Of a DNA stretch of 37,207 nucleotides, positions 10,601 through 18,960 are shown piece after piece; the stretch's first letter is position 1; each line of letters begins with the position of its first letter. The notes beneath the pieces were generated by a model. That model did no database searches. It worked only from the letters and a program-made list of their open reading frames with translations, and was not told where the DNA came from. The stretch spans positions 1-37,207 of the forward strand of contig WHUX01000364.1 of the NCBI GenBank assembly GCA_015179025.1, in the 5' to 3' direction. Position numbers and translations under genes: made by a program. This DNA comes from Terfezia claveryi (taxonomy: Eukaryota; Ascomycota; Pezizomycetes; Pezizales; Pezizaceae).

Positions 10601-10757
10601 TATCGCCAGTGTAATTGCAAGCATGTGTGGTAGAAATCAACCCCCTCTTGGGACGTTTGGAGGATTGTGGATTCACTGAGGTGAGGGTGCGACCCCGTTT
10701 GGAGTTTGTCACTGGCTCCTCCATGTTCACAGGTGGCTCATCAGAGGAAGGTGTCAC
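7695..10757 (-). pseudogene. Plavaka-like DNA transposase, disrupted
   Basis: It would catalyse excision and integration of G and of MITE H. In - strand order: PWHKGTVDFIFNRVVRSIIG, DMHTGDWWWKTQ, LVPVILTSDQTFLTNFSGDK with WPLFMSIGNI, ACADEKVRNCVPILSCWLAD, GDILHNILLGLLKHLMEWI, PPYPGYRQPQKRYRQITMWSG, EITEALHKPLKDAYWRSN, and a C-terminal LVNNRIDLNTWNELY. This is the motif order of Plavaka transposases. The likely DDE set is D of SDQT, D of GDILHN and E of EITEALHK. Two introns with good frame continuity are visible: 9691-9633 (59 bp, branch CTAAC) and 9399-9349 (51 bp). Breaks are TAG at 10182-10184, 9300-9302 and 8181-8183, and a 1-nt frameshift near 10096-10112. The first in-frame ATG is at 10724, though an upstream exon is possible. 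The spliced length is about 980 codons, usual for the family. Confidence 0.9.
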
Positions 10758-11826
10758 TGGCTTGTTGGGGTGCTGAACTGGAGATGTCGACCATACTGGC
10801 CTGCACTATTAAACTCAAAATGACAGTATTTGCACTGCATTTGATCCCAATGTCAGTTTATGGGTGCAAGTAATTGTAGTCTGGTTGGCACAAGTAATTG
10901 TGTAGAAGAACACTTACTGCCCTTCAACTCCTGCCTTGGACAGAGGGGGTCTGGCTAGTACCAGCTAGTCTATGGCACTGGACTCTCGGTAGAGACTAGG
11001 TACGAGTACGCAGACAAAGACATGATCTATGATCTTCGGACTGTAGCTTGTACCAGTAATCCAACATTGTTCAGACATATTCTGGTGATTGCGAGCGAGC
11101 GACAACGGACTTGGGGCGTCATGTAAGCCGCGCACAAACCAACTTGTGCAACCATGCATCTAGTAGATTACACTAGACCGTGGTGCGCTAGTGCAGTACC
11201 CAATTGATAATGTTCTACGCACCACTCCAGACTACCACTAGCCGATAGAAGCTCAGAATCAGACCACCTGTGCTAATGTAGTCCTTTAGCATATATTTTC
11301 AATGCTGGTATCGAGACCACCAGAAGCCCTGGGAGGTCATTCATAAGCTCGTGATGGTTGTTGCATGGGTGGAGTAGTGCTAGCGCTGAATAGAATATTC
11401 TCTAGTAACCTAGTCTCGATTAGAGTCTCGATCAGACCCTCTTAGCAGAAACCAGACTAGAGCCCAGGTGCCTGAAATCGGGCTTGACCGTTTATGGTGC
11501 CGAGATTGTTCTTGGCACTCAGAGGCCTACTCTGAGAAGTCTTCCATAAGACTCTAGGTGCAATCGTGAATACGTGCGAAGCCTATATAGAGGCTCTTGT
11601 ATCCCCAAAATTTGAATGCTCTTAATTCTGACTATATCTACGCAGACCTTTCAGAAATATTCTGGTAAGCCAATCTCAGATGTGGATTATCTTGTTGCAG
11701 ACTAACAAGGGTAGCATCGATACAGACAATACCTACATCAGACAGACACCCATAGACACCCCTAGTTCTGTAGCGGTAGTAAGTAGTGCCAACCCCGATT
11801 GGCTGCTGGTAGACTAACCACAGCTA
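10758..11826. other. Intergenic region between divergent G genes
   Basis: This is about 1.07 kb between the transposase 5' end (-) and gene X1 (+). No coding frame is supported, and no homology to the flanking retrotransposons is seen. As the only space between divergent genes it should hold both promoters. I find no convincing TATA box that decides a start. Confidence 0.45.
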
Positions 11827-12412
11827 GTGGAAAATCGTAGCGCGATAGTATCGGACGGGGATGGCATGAGACTAGACGGGGACGCAGACAGTACCATTAA
11901 GCAAGCCGCTGACAAAGTCGGCTTCAATGACGATGGGATCTCCGGCAAGCTCTATACTTTTTGGCGGAAACACATTCACAGAGGAGTGCAAAATTGGGAC
12001 TGTTATGGTCCAGAGGAAGCCGGGACCAGTCGCTGGGACGCCTTTTGTGAATGGGCAGCGGGTCAACCAACAATGGCTCCTCGTGGACAGCTTGAATACC
12101 AGAACGAGTCCATCCGTAAGCACGTCAGAATCCTCTGTGACGACATTGCTAAGAAGGCAAGGACCAGCCGCCAAGCAACATGGAATGCGGTACACCAAGC
12201 CCGAGCTGCCTACCGAGCTGCCAACAATGGTGGACCGGCCAACATAGAGCCTCCCAAGTGGCCTCTCCAGCCACCCACGAGCTCGGAGCAGCTACTACGG
12301 GGCCATTCTACATGCCAAGGAATCCGAAGGGGAAAGGTAGTGTGTTACTCCGGAACGCAACCACGGAGTCGAATGCAGAGAAGGCCAGGGTTACTGCTAG
12401 GGGTCCCAACTA
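11827..12412 (+). pseudogene. Gene X1: unknown protein, truncated paralogue of X2
   Basis: I do not recognise the family. The frame reads STIKQAADKVGFNDDGIS, LYTFWRKHIHRGVQNWDC, RWDAFCEWAAGQPTMAPRG, then CDDIAKKARTSRQATW and QARAAYRAANNG, matching X2 almost residue by residue. The frame opens with GTG at 11827, and the first in-frame ATG is at 11866, so the original start may be eroded. A 1-nt frameshift near 12275-12285 moves the rest (HELGAATTGPFYMPRNPKGK) into the next frame, which ends at TAG 12410-12412. X1 lacks the proline-rich and C-terminal part of X2. It is soluble and alpha-helical in appearance, rich in Trp and Arg, and could bind nucleic acid, but that is a guess. Poly-T tracts follow, as after X2. 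Confidence 0.6.
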
Positions 12413-13089
12413 GGCCTTTTTTTTTTCTTGCCCAATTTGGCATTTGAAGGTGAACAAGATCGTGCGATAGTAGAATTTTTTTTTTTTCCTTTATCTCCAT
12501 ATTTTTTTATTTTTTTTTTGTGTTTTTGTATGTTTGTACTTTGCATTTTTATTGTATTATTTATTTAGTTGTTTTTTTAATTATATTCAGTAGGGCCCGT
12601 AACTAGGGAGAATGCAAAGTATTTTGAGAAGAACAGCACCAGACCATGATCGTCGCGCACTGTCAAAGGAGGATGTTATGCCCCAATGGAATCTAGAAAT
12701 TAGCCGCTTCAGTACTAGTAGACTGTAGGAGTCTTTTATCATACAGTCCGGAGTGGTGCCAGACAAAGAAATCCAGGGGTTGCGGGCCAATTTAGTACCA
12801 CGAAAGGTTCATGAAGGACAAAACGAACTTGTTTGTGAGTATGACCATATGTTCAATATCCTATAAAAACTGGGAATCCCGATGATGTTTACTAGAATAC
12901 CGGAGACTAACCAACATACCCAATTCGGTAAGTATTTACAGAGTACTTGCTTGGATCTCGAAAAAAATCTACAGGGTGCCAACCAGACTATCTACAGGTA
13001 TTGCAGCAAGGTAGGGGGAGATCTTACTATCCGCGCATGGACTAACTTAGTCTGGCTTGGGACGAACTAGGTACTAGGGAGTAATAGGT
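12413..13089 (+). other. T-rich spacer with a possible coding remnant
   Basis: 12416-12580 is dominated by poly-T runs. From about 12607 a + strand frame reads MQSILRRTAPDHDRRALSKE, KEIQGLRANLVPRKVHEGQ and NELVCEYDHMFNIL, with stops at about 12727 and 12862, and runs to about 12920. Its amino-acid make-up is protein-like, so it may be a broken exon or a decayed third gene, but I recognise no family. Confidence 0.35.
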
Positions 13090-14458
13090 ATGCCGCCCAG
13101 AAGAGCTAGGGCCACCCACGGGGGCAACGCAAATGCAGATGCAGATGAACCAACTGTTAAGCAGGCTGCCGAGCGAGTCGGCTTTTTCGATGAAGGCATC
13201 CCGCCCCAACTCTACACCCTATGGAGGGGACAAGTCCATCGAGGGGTACAGAATTGGGACTGCTTTGGCTCTGGGGAGGCCGGATCGAATAAATGGGCTT
13301 CGTTCTGTGAGTGGGCTGCTGGGCAGCCTGCAATGGCCCCTCGGGGGCAGTTGAACTACGATACGGATGATGTCCGCCGGGGTGTGCGACCCTGTGTGAC
13401 GATATTGCAAAAAAGGCCCGGAATAGTAGACAAAATATGTGGGAAGTGATACACAGGGCACGCGCAGCACATTGTGCCGCGAACCCCAATGCGCCAGTGG
13501 TTGAGCCTCGCCGGTGGCCGCTACCAGACGCACAGGAGCTTGGAGCTCCCTCCACTGGACTCTCATATATGCTCAGAAATCCAAGGGGGAGAGCTAGTGC
13601 GGCCCTACAGGACGCTACAAGGGAATCAAACACGGAAAGAGACAGAAGAGCTGTTCGCAGGGCGACTATGGACGCTGGGGTTCCGGCGCTGGCTCAACCG
13701 CGTCCGCCATTACCGCCCAGACCGCCCAGACCACCCAGACCACCACCATCACCAGGGATGCAACGCGTTCCCATTTTGATCCCCAATGCCAGTTTACCAA
13801 GACAAGGAGCACGTGCAGGGTTAATTGCAGGTGGCGTACTAGCTCATCACACTTGTCGTAGACCTGTCCCAGCGGGTGGTGCACCAGCTACAGCAGGCCC
13901 ACCAACATCCATCAGAATCCACATCATAACCCCCGAAGATCATATGCGGGATGTGGATTGCGGGGGTTGGTTGTTTCAGCCCAACACCCAGTCACAGACT
14001 GTGACAATCCATGCACATACGATGCTGAGCTACAGTTGCGGTGCCAGCCGTTCTTGCCATCGGAACTTGGCACTGTTCGAGAGATAGCTCGCTATTATGT
14101 GCTTGACAATACACAGAGGTGGATGCTCTTGGCATTGGGGTTGAGTAGTAACTTTTGGCTGGGGGTACACATCATAGCCGGGTACTCTGGAGGTATGATG
14201 CTGGACGTACAAGTGGAGGTGAAGCCTCCAGGACTTGTAAGAGCTCCGGCTGGAGGTGGTGGAGGGCAGGGAGTAAATCATGAGGGACAGGGTGCAGGTC
14301 CTGGGCAGCCCACGAAGGGTCCGGCGGAGACCATGGGCATCCGGATGCAGCTGCAACGGGAGGTTCGTCGGGTTCAGCTTCGGATTCAGGGTCGGATTCG
14401 GACTAGGGTATTTCTGGTTACTTATGTTGTGTGTGTCTTTTTTTTAATTTTTTTTTAA
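13090..14458 (+). CDS. Gene X2: unknown protein, cargo of transposon G
   Basis: Family not recognised. It begins at ATG 13090 (MPPRRARATHGGNANADADE) with a basic N-terminus, then the domain shared with X1: TVKQAAERVGFFDEGIPPQL, LYTLWRGQVHRGVQNWDC, NKWASFCEWAAGQPAMAPRG. A 1-nt loss near 13389 shifts the frame, and CDDIAKKARNSRQNMWEVIH continues in the next frame. A proline-rich linker (PPLPPRPPRPPRPPPSPG) comes from a short CCAGACCGCC-type repeat at 13711-13750. A C-terminal part follows (ITPEDHM; then ELQLRCQPFLPSELGTVREI, ARYYVLDNTQRWMLLALGLS) after another frame change between about 13950 and 14090 that may be an intron or a frameshift. The last residues read into poly-T and the true stop may be earlier. 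It lies downstream of X1 in the same direction, a tandem duplicate. Confidence 0.55.
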
Positions 14459-14714
14459 CGTCCGTGAATAAATCAGTGAGCTTATCTCAATTTTTGTAAT
14501 TCTGCACAACTCCACAGAATAAGCTCGGACAAAACCAAAGGTGAATGCTGAACGCGGACGAGGAATACACTAACATAGACACAGAGGGGCCAGTGACTTG
14601 CAACGTTATCAGCAACAGAACCGAGTATGGTCTTGTCCAAAAGGTTACATAAATGGAGGCCACCGCCTTACCTTCAAGATCTATATCCGCTCTTTCATTA
14701 TCACGGACGCAGCG

Positions 14715-16603
14715 ATGGCAAACAAAGGAAAGGGGAAGCAAACGCAACCCAGCAGAAAACGTGCTGCCTCAGGCAATGATCTCCGCGGTGCGCGACCGAA
14801 TCCCAATTTACGCTTGAGAAGGTCCTCACAGTCTACCACGATCCCTATACCAAGTGTTCCAGCCTTAGGTGGAGATGCGTATACCACCTTGGTCCCAGAA
14901 ACGCAGGATTTTGCCAGCAAAGTAAACTTTCCGGAGGTAGGAGCAACTAATGATCCAAGTTGATAATATGCTAGAATGCTAATCTACGAGTTTGGCAACA
15001 GATGAGCTCACATGCTGGCCCCTCCAGATCCTCCTTGAACTCATCAGAGACCAGGATAAGCCCTACTGCAAGTAGGCAAGCGTCTGCTGCGGTCCTTCGA
15101 ACATCCTTTAGTGTAGGGTTACATTGCCAAAGTGAAGTCTCAAAAATAAGCTGACAAGATAGGATCTTGAGTCTTCGGGAGACAGCTTGCCACCCTCAAC
15201 ACAACGGCAACTGCAGTACGATTGCGAGAAGGTAACGGATGGAGAAGATCTGTTGGAGAACATCCAGGCAAGTGGGGTGAAGAAGAGGGGTAGGGTAACT
15301 ACAAGAAACCGGAGTATTAACCAATTCACTGGGAATCTGCGGGATATGACAGAAGCGGCAGCCAATGAGGTGGAATCTGCAACGCTGTTTGAGGATCCGT
15401 TACCAGACCCTCAGCGTTCACTGGTCATTCTGGACACGGTGTGGTCTAAGATTGAAGTTAGGTTTGGGATTGATTGTATTAGGGACCCACAGGTGGATGC
15501 CTATGTACGTTATGGCACGGTACCTGCATGAAAGATTTAGACACTAATCAGCCAGCTATAGCTACGGAGCGTACAGTCACGTACACGAGCACATCTCACC
15601 TATAATGCAAAGAAGCGAGTAGCCCACCTTTATGGATTTGACGAGAATTGCTCTCCAGAATTCATTAGGAAACGTATCAAGTGGCTACTAGGAAGGGACC
15701 GATTCACATGTGCACAGGAGCGGCGAGAGGTATGTTCAGAGTCTGTGGAACCCGATGTGAGACGCAGAACGACTGATCAAATCCAGAGCTGTGGGTTCCG
15801 TTTTCGAGCGCAAGAGGCAATCACTTTCATTCACCAGGAGTTCTTCAGCAGCCCGAAGAAATTGGGGAACCAGGATAGAGACTTCATCACGAAGATCAGT
15901 GGTCCATTTATTTGTCTGATCTTCACAGTCCTCTACCACAACCTGCAGTGTTATGAGACCGGAGAATATGTCGTGAGTGAGGACTTCAACTATGCGAACG
16001 CAATCCGTAAGTTGGGGGATCCTGAGAAGCACTACGTTGGCGCTGACAAACCGCACAGGGCACTTTACGAGACTGATCAAACAATGGGGGGGAATACCGA
16101 CCAGCGTGCGGAGCACACTGCTTAGTGTAATAAAAGCCGACATTGTAAGGAAGAGCCAGAAATTCGGTCTGCGGGTAAGGTGGGTACCAGACACCGCATA
16201 TGAGGTTGATGCGGAGGAGATGAAGGAGTATGCCGAACAACTTCGGGCGGATCTTCAGAAGGCTGCAGCGGAAGATCTTGTTCTAGATTATGAGGATAGT
16301 ACAACGGAAAAGGATTCCAGTGAGGATGAGCAGGAGCCGACTAGAATACATACTGCAGAAGACAGATCGGAAGTAATTAGGAGACTGGAACAGGCTTATG
16401 GTGAGGATGTTGAGGGTATGGATAGGTATGGAGGGAATGGCGCAGGAGACACAAGTGGACATGCGGGACATGAGCTACAGGAGGAGGATCCGGAGGCGGA
16501 AGTGGCGGACAAGGGGGAAGAGGCGGATGAGGACCATGAGGAGGATGAGGAGGATGAGGATGAGGAGGATGAGGAGGAGGAGGAGGATGAGGAGGATGAA
16601 TAA
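14715..16603 (+). CDS. Gene X3: intron-containing protein with acidic C-terminal tail
   Basis: Function unknown. The gene starts at ATG 14715 (MANKGKGKQTQPSRKRAASG), giving a basic, possibly nuclear-localising N-terminus. Three GT-AG introns restore one frame: 14937-15001 (65 bp), 15113-15171 (59 bp, branch CTGAC) and 15520-15561 (42 bp, branch CTAAT), all phase 0. The core reads YNAKKRVAHLYGFDE, CGFRFRAQEAITFIHQEFF, ISGPFICLIFTVLYHNLQCY, SEDFNYANAIRKLGDPEKHY and HRALYETDQTMGG. A run of seven G at 16086-16092 shifts the frame by one; six G would give a continuous frame to KEYAEQLRADLQ and the stop at 16603. The last ~25 residues are almost all Asp/Glu (from about 16528). The core vaguely resembles basidiomycete unknown-function domains found near transposons (DUF6532-like is a guess). 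I see no TET/JBP dioxygenase signature. Confidence 0.65.
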
Positions 16604-17089
16604 GGTTAGGAAGGGTAGTGAGTGTCAGGTACGGGTTTAACAGTGAGCGGCAAAAGGCAATGGGGAGGCGAGGAATTTCTCTTGTTAGCTAGATGATCTT
16701 TCTATTGTTCCTCTTTTGTTGATTTGTTTGTATATTGGGCAGGAAATTGGGCTTGGGAGAGGCTTGGAATGTAATGGATAGAAGGGGGATAGGGACGTTG
16801 CATAGGGAACGAATAAATGGGGAGCGATTTATCATGGCAATGCGGTGGTTCCGGACGGCCACCAATGGGTGCAAGAGTAACTCAGGCAATTTGCAAGTTA
16901 GAGGCCGCTGAGAGACCAATACCGGACGACAGGAAAGTGGAGTCCAAGATTGTTTGGGGTCACGGATGGTACAACGTCCGGGAAGACGGTATATCTGGAG
17001 CAATGTCGAGGACAGGCCAGAGGAGATTATGGACCGCTAAAGGCAGGCAGTCAACAGGAAGTAATCGGAGGCAGACGACAAAGGGCCAG
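16604..17089. other. Downstream region of X3
   Basis: No gene is supported. The segment passes from the X3 3' region into the GC-rich right subterminal repeats of G. Short open frames at 16817-17324 run into the repeats and have no family resemblance. Confidence 0.4.
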
Positions 17090-17573
17090 CTCTAGGAGAA
17101 AGGAGTGTGGGAGGTGTCTCCCACAGGAAGTAGACGGATGTGGGTATCCCGGAGACAGACAACTAAAGGACACCTCCGGGAGAATCCGTCGGAGTGGTGT
17201 CTCCCGGAGACGGACTACAAAGGGCCGGCTCCGGGTGTGGGGGGTGTCTCCTAGAGGAAGTGGACGGCCTGGGTATCCCAGAGACAGACTACTAAAGAGC
17301 CGGCTCCGGGAGACAGACTACTAAGGGCCGGCTCCGGGAGACAGACTACGAGGGCCGGCTCCGGGAGTATGGGAGGTGTCTCCTAGAGGAATTGGACGGG
17401 CCTGGGTCTCCCAGAGACGGACAACGTGAGGCCGTTCTCGGAGAGGACCGTCACTGGAGGAGTGGAATCAGGAGACGCGACATCCGGAGGACGTCGTCCC
17501 CAAGTGGCAGTTTGGCTCCGGTGGCGTCAGTGGCGTCTGACGCCCGAGAGACAAAGTACTTTCTTTCCTGATG
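17090..17573. repeat. Right subterminal repeats and terminus of G
   Basis: Three related blocks start GGGAGGTGTCTCCCACAGG (about 17110), GGGGTGTCTCCTAGAGG (about 17240) and GGGAGGTGTCTCCTAGAGG (about 17370), each followed by GGAAGTGGACGG-like and GGTATCCCAGAGACAGAC-like sequence. Between them GGGCCGGCTCCGGGAGACAG is repeated several times in direct orientation at about 28-bp spacing. GTCTCC/GGAGAC mirrors the left end. The terminus reads ACTTTCTTTCCTGATG, ending at 17573. Confidence 0.82.
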
Positions 17574-17714
17574 AGAGTTTGTATAGAATTAAATATAAGA
17601 AGGATAAGCTAGTAACAGGTTGTTATATGAAAATAAAAGACTAAATAGAGTTGTCATAATGGCATGCTTAGTTGTCTTTATTATCATCTGGGATCACAGG
17701 TAATAGAGTATTGC

Positions 17715-18084
17715 TATCACAACCATGTACTCAGTTGTCCTCACCATCACCTGCATTGCAGGTGATGGGTCATTGCCATTGTTGTCTTTGTCATCACCTG
17801 CGATCACAGGTGATGGGTTATTGTTATCGTTACCTTGCTTGGCTTCCGAGATAGGGATCTTGGGAAGCTTATTTCCCCCTTTACCTTGACAGAATTATGT
17901 ATATATAGCCCCTGCCCCTCGTACTGTCATTGGATCCCTATCCAATGTCTTGTATATCCAATATAGGACCTTGCCTCTCTCAACGCTTGTGCACCTCCCT
18001 TGTGCACCCCCTTGTCTCGTGAACAGCTCTGCAGCACAGCTGCCTCCCTCTGACACACGCGGCAACTGCCTCCGCATATCTCGT
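17715..18084 (+). repeat. 5' LTR of B, first part
   Basis: It starts TATCACAACC (TGTCACAACC in the 3' LTR, so the TG end has become TA) and carries two palindromes (ATCACCTGCATTGCAGGTGAT and ATCACCTGCG/CACAGGTGAT type) and a TATATATAG at about 17900-17908. It is cut at CTCGT (18080-18084) by element C and resumes at 24700. Confidence 0.92.
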
Positions 18085-18866
18085 TGTAATGAACCCTAAT
18101 CCGAACTAACAGTAATATGGAGGGCGGGACTTGTGAGGATGTGAGGTACGTTGTGAATAGTTAAGGATCCTGGGATTAAGCGGGAGATAGTAAAAGTTCA
18201 AGTACTGGAGAAGAGCAGGATTGACAAGATCGAGTAGGTGTACGTATTCGGAGGTCAAAGGGGACTTGGGCGAGACCAAGGCCAAATGAGTAGGCATAAA
18301 CAAGGTCAAGACTAGGAACGTGAAAGTCTGAGCTACGCTCGAGAGGTAGAAGATCGATATATTGTAAACAACTAGGTACAGTAGAGTGAACAAGTTGTTG
18401 CATGAAGAAGAAGAGAGAAGGAAAATAGACAGGAGAAACTGGTTCCTTTTATAGGAATCCAGTACCATTCAAGACTTATAATTCTCGTTAGAAATCCTAG
18501 GTTACAAAGCATAAAGAATGAACTAGAAGATTCGTATGTGAACTAGAAAACCAAAGAGTTCCGACAAAATATTCTATTTCTAACGATATGAATCTACTAG
18601 AAGGTTCTAGTAGATTCCCGAATATGCGAGTACCTAATCTGGACTTCCGGGATGTGGTCGGTTATCATGCAGGTCAGGGCTGGGGTCGGGGTCCGAGTTA
18701 CTGGAATTGGAATAGCAACCAAAGAGCCAGCAATAGCATGGTAAACTCGAGCTGAGTCAGGATCATGTTGAGCTGCAAGTATATATGAGTCGGCAAGTAC
18801 GTGGGTTGCCAATACAAAACAGGGGCCAGAGGTTCTTGAGACAAAGGTAAGGGTTGGTTCATAACA
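18085..18866 (-). repeat. 3' LTR of C
   Basis: It is a direct copy of 23913-24694 with the same 782-bp length. The end sequences are TGTAATGAACC on the + strand and TGTTATGAACC on the - strand. It follows the purine tract at 18867-18880 in element orientation. Confidence 0.97.
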
Positions 18867-18880
18867 GTAGGCCCTCCTCT
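18867..18880 (-). promoter_or_regulatory. Polypurine tract of C
   Basis: The - strand reads AGAGGAGGGCCTAC immediately before the LTR start TGTTATGAACC. This is the position where plus-strand DNA priming occurs in Gypsy elements. Confidence 0.75.
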
Positions 18881-18960
18881 GAGGACGAGCTCCTGTGAGT
18901 CGTGGTCGAGTTCTTCATCATCTGGAATGATAAAGGGATTATGACGAGTTCCGAGTCCAC

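Larger units (their letters stand above)
7069..17573. mobile_element. Transposon G: 10.5-kb Plavaka-type element with cargo
   Basis: The left end reads CATCAGGAACGATTTTAGTG. The right end, reverse-complemented, reads CATCAGGAAAGAAAGTACTT. Both resemble the two ends of MITE H at 26138 and 26385. Flanks show AG (or AGAG) on both sides, at 7067-7068 and 17574-17575, consistent with the 2-bp CT duplication of H and with the 2-3 bp duplications known for CACTA-like elements. GTCTCC-rich subterminal repeats lie inside both ends. The interior holds a - strand Plavaka-like transposase and + strand genes X1, X2 and X3. Reading G as one unit is an inference from its ends; two smaller elements side by side is the main alternative. 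Confidence 0.78.

Noticed and set aside
11827..16603. TET/JBP dioxygenase cargo in transposon G
   Set aside because: I looked for the HxD and distal H/R pattern of these enzymes, because KDZ-type elements can carry them, but none of X1-X3 shows it.
16398..16640. Arg/Met-rich 80-residue frame
   Set aside because: It is the out-of-frame reading of the GAGGAT repeat encoding the X3 acidic tail.
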